Shown: positions 1 to 10,247, counted from the first letter of the stretch. The stretch: DNA of 64,000 nucleotides from Okeania sp. SIO2B3 (GCF_010672525.1 NZ_JAAHGH010000007.1:172265-236264), one strand, 5' to 3'. The notes: generated by a model not told the origin, from the letters alone. Made by a program: numbers and translations.

Positions 1-700
1 CCCTTGCGCCTATCGGCGGCGCGGGGTCTGACCGCTTGCGTCTTTCGCCGACGCGGGTTCCCATCCGCAAAATGTTTATCGAAGCGTTTATGTCCCTGTC
101 ATGGTGAGCTGCACACTCTGGACAATCACACTCTCTAATACTTAGAGGTAATTTTTCTACTGTGTGCCCACAACTAGAGCAACGCGCGCGAACTAGGGAA
201 ATATCTATCAATTTTGATTAACTCTCGGCCATGCCATTCAGCTTTGTATGCTAATTGCCTGACTATAGTCATTTAACTTTAGATTGAGACAAAGCTTTCT
301 TACTCTGAGGAAGTTTCAGACGAAAAAACGTCTCATTTTTAAGTTAAACAACTATAACTCTCCCCAGTTGGCATCACTACCCACTCCTCTTGCTCCCCTC
401 CCGGGAGGGGATGGGAGTGGGTTGTGATTCTTGACCATATTTTTTACCGCTAAATCTTCAACTACAATAGTTTGATTTTCTCTAATCAGTTGAGTGGGCG
501 CGCTTATTGGTATAGTCAAGCCTTGAATCTTTGATTTTTGCGTGTATCCTCGCTACTTTTATCCTAGCTTTGTGATAGTTATTAGAGCCTTTGGTTTTAC
601 GAGAAAGTGATTTTTGGGCTAACCTCAGTTTTTTGTGTAACTTGTAATGGTTCTTTGGGTTAGCAAATTTTTCTCCATTTCAATACCTAAAAAGTGCGCT
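1..700 (-). pseudogene. tnpB: degraded IS200/IS605-type TnpB (C-terminal half)
   Basis: Read on the minus strand, this stretch gives TnpB pieces in different frames: FANPKNHYKLHKKLRLAQ, then VVEDLAVKNMVKN (the segment carrying the RuvC glutamate), then [19 protein letters not shown], then the zinc ribbon with CSSCG and CDCPEC, followed by DRDINASINIL with the last RuvC aspartate. At least three frameshifts separate the pieces, the AISDVGW-type segment is missing, and a GC-rich palindrome (379-423) interrupts the frame after KNMVKN. The protein cannot be made. The first 75 bases are a GC-rich repeat. The element may extend beyond the left edge of the window. Confidence 0.85.
379..423. repeat. 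GC-rich palindromic repeat (family C) inside tnpB remnant
   Basis: A near-perfect inverted repeat running from ACCCACTCC to GGGAGTGGGTT with CCCGGG at its centre. It interrupts the TnpB reading frame. Related copies lie at 2878-2922, 5083-5120, 8691-8733, 13404-13440, 52322-52350 and 52648-52690. Confidence 0.8.
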
Positions 701-852
701 TGTTTTAGTCTAAAACATTCAAAAAGTTAGCATTTTAGGCAAATCGAGGACAGAAAAATTGAGAGACAATTCTTACTTCTACCTCCTTTAAATTCCCCGA
801 ACTCCTGTCTCCTGTCCCTTGACTCCTGACTCCTTCTTCTATATTTTGTGGG

Positions 853-1860
853 TTAAAAAGTTAGCAAATATTTCTGGATAGGATTTAACTCATTTCTCCA
901 AAAGACACATTCTCTTTGATAGTCTGATAAGTTATCTGCCAAATAGTGTCTGTGTTTTTCTGAAAAGTGACCAGGTCCACAGAAAAAGGGATGATGTGGC
1001 GTGCGAGTATAATAGCTGTAAAATATAGCGCATCTATCTACTTGAGTAGATGGTTTTCCTCGATGAACAAGTCGGGCTGTATCAACAAAAATCACAGTTC
1101 CTTGTAAACCTGTAAACGATTTTAAATTATCTAATAAGCTGGTGGGAATCAACTTTAATAGGTTTCGGTGACTAAGAGGTTTATGGGGTCCAAGAAAAGG
1201 ATAATGCTTTTTCAAAATATTCAAGATAATTGAACTGCTTTGTTTCTCAAAAATTTCAAAAGGACCACCATCGTCAGTTACATCGTTAAAATACACTGCT
1301 ACTTTAAGCATACGTTTATCTTCTTTATCAATATGCCAATACCCATCCTGTTCGCTAACAAATTTAGACCGATGAAGACGAAATGAAGGAAAGCCGTAGG
1401 CTACTGGACTCTTGAGATAATTCTCAACAACTTTCAACAGAAAGGTATTCAATCCCCAACGATAAATATCACAGTATTTAACAAACTCAGTAGAAGGAGC
1501 AATTACTGAATATTGATTACCATCAGAATTACCTAGAGAAGAATTATCAAGTTCTTGACGCAATAATGACGATTGCAGAATAAGCTCAGTAGTTCTCGGA
1601 AGATTTAAAGATGCTAAAGAAGATACATAAACTCCTTTTTCTTCTAATTCTTTGACAATAACCGAGACAGATGAATCAATAGAAGATAAATGGTTTCTAT
1701 GAAGATCATGGTCTTCTTTTTGCATCAACCAACCATCAATTGATAAAATCCGCATCAGATAAGCTAGTAGTTCTTTTTTAACCTCAGGAAGTCTAGATAA
1801 TATTTTTGAAGGTAAATAGGAAAAACTTTGTAGGCTCATAGGTTTTTTTTCTAAAATCAC
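853..1860 (-). CDS. phytanoyl-CoA dioxygenase-like 2OG-Fe(II) oxygenase
   Basis: The 335-residue protein has the signature of non-haem iron, 2-oxoglutarate-dependent oxygenases of the PhyH type. WHIDKED supplies the HxD pair (about H176 and D178), AVYFNDVTDDGGPFEIF is the strand pair after it, and VDTARLVHRGKP supplies the distal histidine (about H266), followed by R276, which would bind the 2-oxoglutarate carboxylate. The first 110 residues have no recognised motif. There is no signal peptide or membrane segment, so it should be cytoplasmic. The substrate is unknown; relatives hydroxylate small molecules or act in natural-product tailoring. It stands alone between transposase remnants, with no biosynthetic neighbours. 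Superfamily is fairly sure, function is not. Confidence 0.75.
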   Translation of the reverse strand: MILEKKPMSLQSFSYLPSKILSRLPEVKKELLAYLMRILSIDGWLMQKEDHDLHRNHLSSIDSSVSVIVKELEEKGVYVSSLASLNLPRTTELILQSSLLRQELDNSSLGNSDGNQYSVIAPSTEFVKYCDIYRWGLNTFLLKVVENYLKSPVAYGFPSFRLHRSKFVSEQDGYWHIDKEDKRMLKVAVYFNDVTDDGGPFEIFEKQSSSIILNILKKHYPFLGPHKPLSHRNLLKLIPTSLLDNLKSFTGLQGTVIFVDTARLVHRGKPSTQVDRCAIFYSYYTRTPHHPFFCGPGHFSEKHRHYLADNLSDYQRECVFWRNELNPIQKYLLTF

Positions 1861-2659
1861 TGGTAATCTCTTTCAATAGTAAATATACAAAGATAAAGCA
1901 ATAACAAATCAGCATCTTAACTAAATCTTTATCTAGATAAATATATGTAAATACATTAGTTTTTCAAATATTTCTAACACCGGATGAAACAATTCAAATT
2001 TTCCAAAATTATACTAAGTGTAAAAATAACACAATTAGGTCTATACAAATATTTGATGAATTTTATATTTAATACCAAGATTATCTATCACCATAATTTT
2101 AATCATTAAATAATGTTGATTTATATTAAGTAATTATGCCAATATCTCTCACTATTTATCAATCAAAAATCAAGATATAATCACTATTTCAAACTATTTA
2201 TTTGTATTTGTTAAATTGAGCGATCGCTAACTTCTCACAACTGCTATAGCAGTTGTGAGAAGGAAGAAGCACTGAAGTTGGAAAAATCTTGCTTTGTCTG
2301 AGTTTTAAGCTTTTTATCTGTCCTAACTTTTGCTATACCAAAATTTTCACTTTCTTCTCAGGAAAGCGATCGCTAATCATCAAAAAGTAGTTTCAAAGCA
2401 AAAATTAGACAAGAAGGAAAAAGTATAGGTTTTACTTATCAAGTCAGCTATTAAAATTGTTTATTCCAATCAAACAAGCCCTGATTTTTCCCAAATCATT
2501 ACAAAATATTTCACGAACTTGCGTTATTTCAGCGATTTGGTATCATTTAGATACATAGTTTATTATGCCAATGTTGTATTTAAAAATAAGAAATTTTATC
2601 TAGAAAAAGCTACAACCTTCTATTCTTCGTTAATATAGGGTGCAAAAATTTATACCTTC
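1861..2659. other. AT-rich gene-free spacer
   Basis: No coding frame with recognisable content. It holds a HIP1-like GCGATCGC region, a perfect 32-bp palindrome (listed separately), and otherwise AT-rich sequence between the oxygenase-like gene and transposase remnants. Confidence 0.6.
2231..2262. repeat. perfect 32-bp palindrome
   Basis: CTTCTCACAACTGCTA is followed directly by its exact reverse complement, giving a 16-bp stem with no spacer. As RNA it would form a strong hairpin, but it has no T-run. It could be a repeat end, a protein-binding site or a cruciform. Confidence 0.7.
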
Positions 2660-3037
2660 TCTACGGATGAATAAATCTTTGCAAGATGCAGCTACTATCA
2701 ATTTCTTGATTTTTGGAGTATGTAGCCTGGAAACTTGGCAAAAGAATTATCACGCGTAGACCCAAAAGGTACATCTCAACATTGTTGGGAATGTCTGAAT
2801 AAAGTCTCTAAAAGTTTATCAGAACGCTGGCATTCATGTCCTAAATGTGGACAGGAACTAGATAGGGACTATAACTCACCCACCCCTCTAGCTCCCCTCC
2901 CGGGAGGGGATGGGGGTGGGTTGGATTGTTGTCAACACAGGAGGAGGACATCACTTCTGTTAAAACTGCGGTCAGTTTTTCTCTGGCTGAAGAATCCCGC
3001 GCTCTCCCCTAGGGGAGCGTCGGGAGTATGTCAATGA
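2660..3037 (+). pseudogene. tnpB: degraded TnpB C-terminal fragment
   Basis: Fragments of a TnpB C-terminus lie in three frames: NKSLQDAA, then LEYVAWKLGK, then VDPKGTSQHCWECLNKVSK and SERWHSCPKCGQELDRDYNS. The last segment carries the four zinc-ribbon cysteines and the DRD motif containing the final RuvC aspartate. Frameshifts at about 2715 and 2735 and a GC palindrome inserted right after DRDYNS (2878-2922) break it. It belongs to a different TnpB lineage from the remnant at the window start and from the intact copy near 20.3 kb. An open frame exists from 2735 but it encodes only the ribbon plus palindrome read-through. Confidence 0.85.
2878..2922. repeat. GC-rich palindromic repeat (family C) inside tnpB remnant
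   Basis: Inverted repeat from ACCCACCCC to GGGGGTGGGTT with CCCGGG at the centre. It is placed between the DRDYNS codons and the rest of the TnpB tail, so it was inserted into a once-coding sequence. Nearly the same sequence as the copy at 379-423. Confidence 0.8.
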
Positions 3038-3075
3038 GGGCATAAAATTCAACAACAACCAGATATGCATGCTTT

Positions 3076-3800
3076 GTGAGCTATGCGAATATGAGCGAAA
3101 TTAGAACAGGAGTAAAAGTCAGTCTATCCGCAATGTATAGAATTTTAAAAAAAATCAATATAAGTAGAAAAAAAAAGTATTTGTGCTTCGGAACAAGAGA
3201 GAAGATATTAAGCAAAAACGTTATGAGTATCGAAAATGGCTGGATGCGCGTAGACATAAATAATTTGGTTTTTGTGGATGAATCAGGAGTAAATTTAGGA
3301 ATGACTCGTCTTTATGGTCGAGGAAAAGTAGGAGAGAGAGTAGTCAGCAATGCTCCTAGAAATAAAGGTAGAAACACAAGTGTCTTAGGAGCCTTAAGCT
3401 TGGATGGTTTAATAGCATCAATGACGGTAATTGGTAGTACAAATAAAAATGTATTTGAAACATATGTAGAGCAAATTTTAGTACCTCAATTATGGCGCTT
3501 GAGCAATTGTATTGATGGATAATTTAAGTATTCACGGGAGGGCTAATAATTGAAGAATTAATTAACAAGGGCAGGAGCCGAATTAATATTCTTACCAGCC
3601 TACTCTCCAGATTTGTCACAAGCCCGAATTTGAAGAGTCAAAATTTAAAAATTTCCTCCGTTCTTATCAGCCTCGAACTTCAGAACAATTGGATCGAGTT
3701 ATTAGTAAGTGCGTTCGCGGAGCGTGGCGTTAGCCGTATCGCTCAAATTACTGAAGATGATGCCATGGGTTGGTTTGAACATTGTGGTTTATTCATATGA
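3076..3800 (+). pseudogene. degraded IS630-family transposase
   Basis: The open part (3076-3522) contains SLSAMYRILKKINISRKKK and then FVDESGVNLGMTRLYGRG, the segment with the first catalytic aspartate of IS630/Tc1-type DDE transposases, and GALSLDGLIASMTVIGSTN with FETYVEQILVPQL. After the stop at 3522 the rest continues in other frames: LPAYSPDLS (just before the catalytic glutamate), FKNFLRSYQPRTSEQLDRV and ITEDDAMGWFEHCGLFI, the normal family C-terminus. A GC-rich insertion near 3715-3740 interrupts the tail. The N-terminal helix-turn-helix is mostly missing. The copy is dead. Confidence 0.88.
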
Positions 3801-3926
3801 AAACTGCTGTAAGTCTGGATAATTAGTGATGAAAAAACCTATCTTCTTACACTGGGCAAATATCCCTATTATTCCCGCTCATTACTCCCTACTCCCTTAT
3901 TTATAAGTATTCAAGCGGACATGATA

Positions 3927-4778
3927 TTATTCTTCTACCAAAGGCAATAATTCTAACTGATAAAGATACAAGGCTACAGGATGATTACCTGCCACAAAAT
4001 AATCAGGGTCTTGAGGTGATAAATAAATTGCAGTTATCTGATTTGCCTCAATTATTTCTCCTTGATTTTCATTGATAATGTGATGATAATCTGTAGTTGT
4101 TTCTACCTCATTTAAGTAAATCATTGTCTCACCCTGAAATAGTTGCTGAGTTATTTCGCAGGTAATAAAATTATCTGGGTTTAATTGTTCGTTTGCCCTA
4201 CTGGTAATAACTGAAATTAACTCTAGATTATCTCGCAAAATAGTTGTCTGACGATTAGGATTATTTTGGTCAATTTTTACAGATAAAATTGCATCGTCGC
4301 CCAAAAGTGCTTTGCCAATATTTAATCCGTTAAACTCTCGATCTGCAATAACCGCTTCTGGGGGTAAATCTGATTTTTCAGTAGACCAATATATAGGTAA
4401 ATTAATTAATCTTTGTTGGGATATTCCTTCGAGCTTCAAGTTTGGCTCTAACTTAATAAATCTAACTTTAAAATTTACTGATTGATGCAAATATTTACGA
4501 TTATTTTCAAAACCTGGCGTAACAATTTCTGGCGCTAATGGTGCAACCATATCTATTAAAGTGCTTTTAACATTCCAATTTCCTGCCATCCAGTCTGGAT
4601 AAATTAAGTCTTCTTTAGCAATACTAATTGATGGTTTATTTTCCCAGTTAGGAAAATCGTTAATTCTGGAAGTAAGTGTTCCTGCTATTGCATTATTAGC
4701 CCGAAGTAAAATAATTGTAATTAAACATAAGCTCCAAATTACTTGCCAGAATTTTTGATGATTTTTTCTTTTGTGCAT
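3927..4778 (-). CDS. DUF6816-like secreted/lumenal protein
   Basis: A 283-residue protein with an N-terminal hydrophobic segment (about residues 12-33, ending AIAG) that looks like a signal peptide. The mature part begins with a conserved block: PDWMAGNWNVKSTLIDMVAP followed by LAPEIVTPGFE. I associate this block with a cyanobacterial family that also has plastid homologues (DUF6816), but that label is from memory. Near the C-terminus YLSPQDPDYFVAGNHPVALY is also conserved-looking. The fold may be a beta-rich, lipocalin-like barrel, which is an inference. It would act in the thylakoid lumen or periplasm. No operon partner; function unknown. Confidence 0.65.
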   Translation of the reverse strand: MHKRKNHQKFWQVIWSLCLITIILLRANNAIAGTLTSRINDFPNWENKPSISIAKEDLIYPDWMAGNWNVKSTLIDMVAPLAPEIVTPGFENNRKYLHQSVNFKVRFIKLEPNLKLEGISQQRLINLPIYWSTEKSDLPPEAVIADREFNGLNIGKALLGDDAILSVKIDQNNPNRQTTILRDNLELISVITSRANEQLNPDNFITCEITQQLFQGETMIYLNEVETTTDYHHIINENQGEIIEANQITAIYLSPQDPDYFVAGNHPVALYLYQLELLPLVEE

Positions 4779-6004
4779 TATTATAGTCGAGATTATTTGT
4801 TGAATAATTTCCTAGTGTACCATTTATATTTGAGATGTTTGATTTAATCAAATATTCATCCTTTTTTGTCGGATAGTTGCTGCGAAGTTCGTTCCTCAAG
4901 CCAACCTAGATAATTTAAGTTTTTTTGGTTCTAACTGAACTATATTGGCTTATAAGATTTGTTTTTGTCACAAGGTGTTGTTATCTATAAATCTCAGCAT
5001 CAACTTTGTGAGCTTTCTGACAATATCCCCTCACTTTTAATACCATTTATCAAAAACTTTTCTACATTTTGTTGAGCAGGAGACCCACCCCTCGCCCCTC
5101 CCCCTCCCAGGAGGGGAAATAGGGGAGTAGGGGAGTGGGGGAGAAATAAAACCCACATTCCGCACCACAAAATGTAGTATATAAGAAGAAGTCAGGAGAC
5201 AGGAGACAGGAGACAGAATTTTATCAGAAAATCATAGCTGCCGTGATTGAGTAATCAATCAAACAAGTATTTATGCGTAAATTTTTGACTCGGAATTTGA
5301 TCGACGAAAAAAGTAATGGAGATGATTTGCATAGTATAAATACTTACCAAGCTACGGATTTATATACTACTTATAACGTTACAAATTGAAGTGCGGAATT
5401 TGGGATAAAAAGTAAGAAGAATTCATATTAACTGGGCTATTTTTAGCAAAAAAGTAATTATATCTGTTTTGATTAATTAATAACTGAAGTCTTACCCAAG
5501 AATAGCGTTACTTTTAGGAATTGGTATAAAACATTCTCTCAATTATACTTTTAACAATTCTTCGATCAAATCACTTAAATTCTGTAAATCATAAATTCTT
5601 TATTGGTGATTAAAGCAAGATTTTAAGTTGAGTTTTCCTAACTAAATAATTGAAAGCTTCGCCAGAGATGAGTAACTAAAGTTTTATACTATTGAGATGA
5701 TCTCATATTTGAAAATGCTGATTTGAGTCATATCAACTACAGTACAATAAAATCTTTCCTGTTTGATACCAGATTCATTTCTAAGTTGCATAGAATAATA
5801 TTTTAATCAGAGTTGACTGTAAATCTAGATAGACAAGTTAATAAATTTCATAATTCTGTGCCACCTCACATAAAATTGGTATCACACTCAATACCTAACA
5901 CCTACTACCTAATATCAACATACTTTAAAATGTAAAAAGGATTATTGCCTGGAAAGCTGGTATCTATAAATTTATATAAATAAACAATCTCGAGATTTTT
6001 ATAC
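4779..6004. other. gene-free repeat-bearing spacer
   Basis: No convincing gene. It holds a family C GC-rich repeat (from 5083) and short simple direct repeats such as GGAGACA (5193-5216). A 38-codon frame starting ATG at 5273 has no visible ribosome binding site or family match. Confidence 0.5.
5083..5120. repeat. GC-rich repeat (family C), partial
   Basis: Begins ACCCACCCCTCGCCCCTCCC and continues into CCCAGGAGGGGAAA. It matches the left arm and centre of the family; the right arm is replaced by GGGGAGT simple repeats. Confidence 0.65.
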
Positions 6005-7645
6005 TCAAGTATCTTGATAATTTAAAAATGAACTTAAAGTAACACAATCTCCTTGTTCTTGAGATTCAAATAAAGCTTCTTCTGCTGCTAAAAACAGACT
6101 ACTTGGTTCATTTTCGCTAGGGATTGTACAAGCAATTCCCATACTCATAGTTACTATAGAATTAGGTAAATTAGTCAACATATCTCTGTCAGGAGATAAA
6201 GTTAGTTCTTTGATTTCCCGAATAATTACTTCAGCAATAGAAATTGCTTTTACGCCATCTATTTTCGGCAAAATTATTATAAACTGTTCGTTTTCTTTGT
6301 TGAAATGTACATTTTTAATATCCTGTAAAATTAGAGAAATTTTTTTTGATATAACTTGTAAACAATTATGAATAAATTTAGTTCCATATTGATTTTTATA
6401 AACTTTATAATTATCTATTTCACCTAAAATCAAAGCAATAGGATAGTTTTCGGCGACTATATTATCCCATTCAATCTTAGTGTAGAAGTTAAAAAAATTA
6501 TGATTACTCATTTTAACAGAATTAATATTTGTAAAAACTGGTGGATTTTGATCGTCTTGATTTTTGTTTTTTTCTTCCACAGTTTTATAACCTGTCTCCC
6601 CTAATTTTTGACCTTGAAAATAGAGAGAATATAACTTACAGCAAGGAACACAAATATTTCCATCTATTTTGACTAATCCTAAATTTTCTAGTTGATAAGT
6701 AATCATTGGTTCCAATTGAATATTCGTTGGTTCTGTAATTAACTGTGTAAATGTAGCTGCCAGTTTTGTTTGTTTTTGCAATACCATCCATAAACTGCGT
6801 AAATAATCACTATAAATTCCTCTTTGAGTAGGAGCATATTTTAATAATTCTTCAAAAGTTAAATTGTGATAATATAAATTATCTAAAGCCAGATGTACTA
6901 AATAGGGATGCCCGCCTACTAAATTCATCAATTCTTGTATTTGTTCTTCTTGCAACTTTAGTCTATAACGTTGAGCAAAATCTTTAACTTGTTCTAGTGT
7001 AAATTCAGATAATCTAATGGCTAAACCAAGATTAAATGGTGATTGATTCACACTTAATGAAACATATATTTCAGTAGCATGAACTAACACTAATCGCAGT
7101 TTTTTCCAGATTTCTACTATCCGAGCTTGTTCATGCCAAAATCGTAATAATGGTAAAAAATCCTGAGTGATTTTAGTATATTTAAAGACGCAATTAACTT
7201 CTTTAAAAATCAACACTACAGGAGTATCAATTTCATATAATAATTCTTCAACAAAAATCGTACAACATACCTTATATCCTATATCTGCGTCCCAATAATC
7301 ATCTATATTATAAGTCGATTTTAGCTGTCTACTAAGATTAATACAAAACCAACGTAAAAATTTTTCTGTACTCTCAAAAACTGCTGTATCAGTCTCTAAA
7401 AAATCTATAGTTATGATTCGGTAATCTAAAGTTTTAGTGTAATTAATCAGTCGTAGTAGGAAAGAAGTTTTTCCCACTTGCCTCGGCCCTCTAATCCTAA
7501 TTAAACTACCTGGAGTAGCAATTTCTTGATATGCATGTTCTTCGCAAGGCGATCGCTCGATATAAAATCTGGAGTTAATTGCTATGGGTGCTCCTGGACG
7601 ATCTGGCCTAGGAGCTATACTTTCTGAGTGAGGAATATATGTCAT
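6005..7645 (-). CDS. AAA-like ATPase domain fused to a degenerate GGDEF domain
   Basis: A 546-residue two-domain protein. Residues about 20-370 match the AAA-like family common in cyanobacterial signalling proteins: FYIERSPCEEHAYQEIATPG, then the Walker A motif GPRQVGKTS (about 53-61). The usual DEVD Walker B segment is replaced by VVLIFKEVNCVF, so one acidic residue is lost. GGHPYLVHLALDNL is the sensor-like helix of this family, followed by a winged-helix-like region. Residues about 395-540 look like a diguanylate cyclase fold (IALILGEIDNYKVYKNQYG, then VTMSMGIAC and AAEEALFESQEQGD), but the GGDEF signature is replaced by NKENEQF. Catalytic c-di-GMP synthesis is therefore unlikely; a regulatory or ligand-sensing role is inferred. 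No partner gene is adjacent. Confidence 0.8.
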   Translation of the reverse strand: MTYIPHSESIAPRPDRPGAPIAINSRFYIERSPCEEHAYQEIATPGSLIRIRGPRQVGKTSFLLRLINYTKTLDYRIITIDFLETDTAVFESTEKFLRWFCINLSRQLKSTYNIDDYWDADIGYKVCCTIFVEELLYEIDTPVVLIFKEVNCVFKYTKITQDFLPLLRFWHEQARIVEIWKKLRLVLVHATEIYVSLSVNQSPFNLGLAIRLSEFTLEQVKDFAQRYRLKLQEEQIQELMNLVGGHPYLVHLALDNLYYHNLTFEELLKYAPTQRGIYSDYLRSLWMVLQKQTKLAATFTQLITEPTNIQLEPMITYQLENLGLVKIDGNICVPCCKLYSLYFQGQKLGETGYKTVEEKNKNQDDQNPPVFTNINSVKMSNHNFFNFYTKIEWDNIVAENYPIALILGEIDNYKVYKNQYGTKFIHNCLQVISKKISLILQDIKNVHFNKENEQFIIILPKIDGVKAISIAEVIIREIKELTLSPDRDMLTNLPNSIVTMSMGIACTIPSENEPSSLFLAAEEALFESQEQGDCVTLSSFLNYQDT

Positions 7646-9107
7646 CAGATTTAAAAGATTTTGTATACATTTATAACAGTTTTAGCTTCATTAGACTACA
7701 GTTATATATAAGGTCTCTACAAGGATTATAGTTTTTACTGAGTATTTCATCTTCCTGAAAAATGCTCTAATTTATATTCAGATATAGCCATTTGAAATGA
7801 ATAGTGAAAAATCCAAAAATAGATGAAATTTTCGTAATTCCTACCCTCATTTTATAGTTCCTAAATTCTATGGATATTCTCTACCAGATCCAAATCTAAG
7901 GTTGATGTTATTTGTATAAATATAATACTATTTTATTTAATATTTAAATCGTAAATTTGGCTCAATATCTACTTCTATATGTTTTTTTATTACTAAATAC
8001 TTAATAAGACCAATACTACCGGAAAATTGATAATTTATATATTTTAAGATTGATTATTCAAACATTTTGAACAAAAATTTATAATAGACATCTCCGGTCA
8101 TAAAAAATCAAATTAATTATCATACTAGATATATTAATTCTTTCCGCTTACTCCCCACTCTCTACTCCCTCTTTTGGAGGAGATGTCTAATCAACAAACT
8201 CTTGCAGGATGGCAGAAATAACTGACCAGTTACAAAATCCTAAAAGCCTTACCAATCAATACTTTTGACTGTAAGATGTGCCTCTTATACCAAGCGTGAA
8301 AAAAGAATGTTACGAATAGTAAGAGCGATAAAAATACTTTATAGCAAGCGTGATAAATGTTTGTTACAAATGGTAGGGACGTTGCATAGTCCGTACGAAA
8401 GAAGGAAGAGGGAAGAAGGAAGAAGGAGTAAATATTGAAAAAAATGGAAAAACGATAGAGATAACTATCTAAAATGAACTGGAGCAGCTATTTTTAAGCA
8501 TATCCGATCAATATCTACCTTTTTGTAACATTCTTTTTTGAAATTGGTATTACAGGAGCTGTCCCTTTGACAAAGCGGTGCAACCCCGCGACGACGATAG
8601 TCGCATCTGGTAGCGCACCAAGAGAAAAAGATAATTTACGCCCTAAAAAATGGTATTGAAGCCATTCCCATACGACTCCTGACTTAGTCCTCCTGACTTC
8701 CCCTCCCAGGAGGAGAGGGGTTAGGGGTGGGTTGGAGAGGCCCGCGGGTGGGTTGACTCCTAAGAAATAGCCTAACTATTTGTAGCAAACATTTATCAAT
8801 TTGGTATTACATTCTGGAGGCGATGTGTGTGGAAATGGTTCCGCACTTTAAAAACGCCGTAGGAAACCTCGCCAATTAGCACTCGCTTTTAAATGCTAGA
8901 CTTTTAACTTCCCGGTAGCTGCACTCTTTTCTACCTCCCTCTCTTTCCTCCTGTCTTGCTTCCATCAAGTTATTAGTATTCAATCAAATTTAATATAATA
9001 TCATGTTTGTATAAGAGCGTGATCAAAAAACTTTCTCCTCTTCCTCCTCTTCTTTCTTCCCTCCTGACTCCTGAGTTCTGACTCCTCCCTAATTTATTTA
9101 TAATTAT
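7646..9107. other. long gene-free spacer with repeats
   Basis: About 1.5 kb without a credible gene. It holds simple GAAGGAA-type repeats (8400-8430), a GC-rich module around 8575-8630, and a family C copy in reverse orientation (8691-8733). The phrases ACAAATGGTAGGGACG and AACATTCTTTTTT recur as short dispersed repeats. No transposase fragment was recognised. Confidence 0.5.
8691..8733. repeat. GC-rich repeat (family C), reverse orientation
   Basis: CCCCTCCCAGGAGGAGAGG is followed by TTAGGGGTGGGTTGG, the right half and centre of the same palindromic family seen inside the tnpB remnants. Confidence 0.65.
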
Positions 9108-10247
9108 TCAACCGGACATGATATAACCTGTCAATAAATAGTCACAACCAATAGCACGAATACTCATATTCTCTACCTCCACAGCATCCGTCATTTTAAC
9201 TAATCCTAAATCCCCCACAGGTGAAGGTGCTATTTGCCCACCAATAATTTTAGGAGCAATAAAAGCCAATATTTTCTGCACCACACCATCAGCGATCGCC
9301 CTTGCTGCCAAAGTCCCCCCACATTCCCAAAGTACAGAAAGAAACCCCCGATCATAGAGATTTTCCATCACCTTTGCCGGAGTCAATGATGAAACTTCTA
9401 CGACTTCAACCCCTTTTTGCCTCAAATATTGCTGAAATTCTTGATTAGACCCTACTTCTGTAAACACTAAAGTATTAGCTTCATCAACATCCCATAAATT
9501 AGCCTCTGTAGGTAAATCTAGACCGCGACTCATAACCACCCGCAAAGGATTATCAGCTTTAGTGCTGCGACTCGTCAAAAGTGGATTATCTCTACGCACC
9601 GTATTCCCTCCAATAATCACAACATCACAAGCAACCCGTAACTTATGTACTTCACTCCGCGCTGCAGGTGATGTCACCCATGCACTATGACCTGTAGTAG
9701 TAGCAATTTTGCCATCAAGAGTCATGGCATATTTCAAAATTCCAAAAGGTTTTTGATGGAGTATTCGATGAATAAAAGCTTCATTTAGTTGACGACATTC
9801 AGCTTCTAACACTCCAACCACAACTTGAATACCAGCTTCTCGTAATTTGGCAATACCACTACCTGCAACCAAAGGGTTCGGATCGATCATTCCAACCACA
9901 ACCTTTGCCACACCTGCTGCAATTAAAGCTTCCGTACAAGGTGGTGTACGTCCATAATGACTACATGGTTCTAAACTCACATAGACAGTAGCTCCTTTTG
10001 CTTTTTCACCCGCCTCCTTGAGAGCAAAAACTTCTGCATGAGGATGACCGGCACCAGGATGAAACCCTTTTCCCACAATTTGGCCATTTTGAGCGATCGC
10101 ACAACCTACCATGGGATTAGGGGCAGTTCTGCCTAAAGCACGTTGGGCCAACTCTAGACAATAACCCATGATTACTTGGTCGAATTTTTGTTGATTTTCA
10201 CTTCGATCAAATTCTGACATCTTCAAATTTTTAGCTTCAAAGTACAA
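9108..10247 (-). CDS. ribD: bifunctional riboflavin biosynthesis deaminase/reductase RibD
   Basis: RibD deaminates 2,5-diamino-6-ribosylamino-pyrimidinone 5'-phosphate and then reduces the ribosyl group, the second and third steps of riboflavin synthesis. The deaminase domain has the zinc site HAEVFAL and PCSHYGRTPPC (two cysteines), with RALGRTAPNPMVGCA before it. The reductase domain follows from about residue 160: LKYAMTLDGKIATTTGHSAW, GGNTVRRDNPLLTSR and LWECGGTLAARAI. Length (379) is normal for the two-domain enzyme. The listed ATG adds about nine residues (MYFEAKNLK) before a second ATG at MSEFDRS; the shorter start is equally possible. Not in a rib operon, as is common in cyanobacteria. 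Confidence 0.96.
   Translation of the reverse strand: MYFEAKNLKMSEFDRSENQQKFDQVIMGYCLELAQRALGRTAPNPMVGCAIAQNGQIVGKGFHPGAGHPHAEVFALKEAGEKAKGATVYVSLEPCSHYGRTPPCTEALIAAGVAKVVVGMIDPNPLVAGSGIAKLREAGIQVVVGVLEAECRQLNEAFIHRILHQKPFGILKYAMTLDGKIATTTGHSAWVTSPAARSEVHKLRVACDVVIIGGNTVRRDNPLLTSRSTKADNPLRVVMSRGLDLPTEANLWDVDEANTLVFTEVGSNQEFQQYLRQKGVEVVEVSSLTPAKVMENLYDRGFLSVLWECGGTLAARAIADGVVQKILAFIAPKIIGGQIAPSPVGDLGLVKMTDAVEVENMSIRAIGCDYLLTGYIMSG

Noticed and set aside
4696-4899. 67-codon frame overlapping the start of the DUF6816-like gene
   Set aside because: It overlaps the signal peptide of a better-supported gene out of frame, and its Asn/Lys/Ser composition reflects AT-rich DNA.
5273-5389. 38-codon frame starting MRKFLTRNLIDEK
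   Set aside because: It has plausible composition but no ribosome binding site, no partner gene and no known family.
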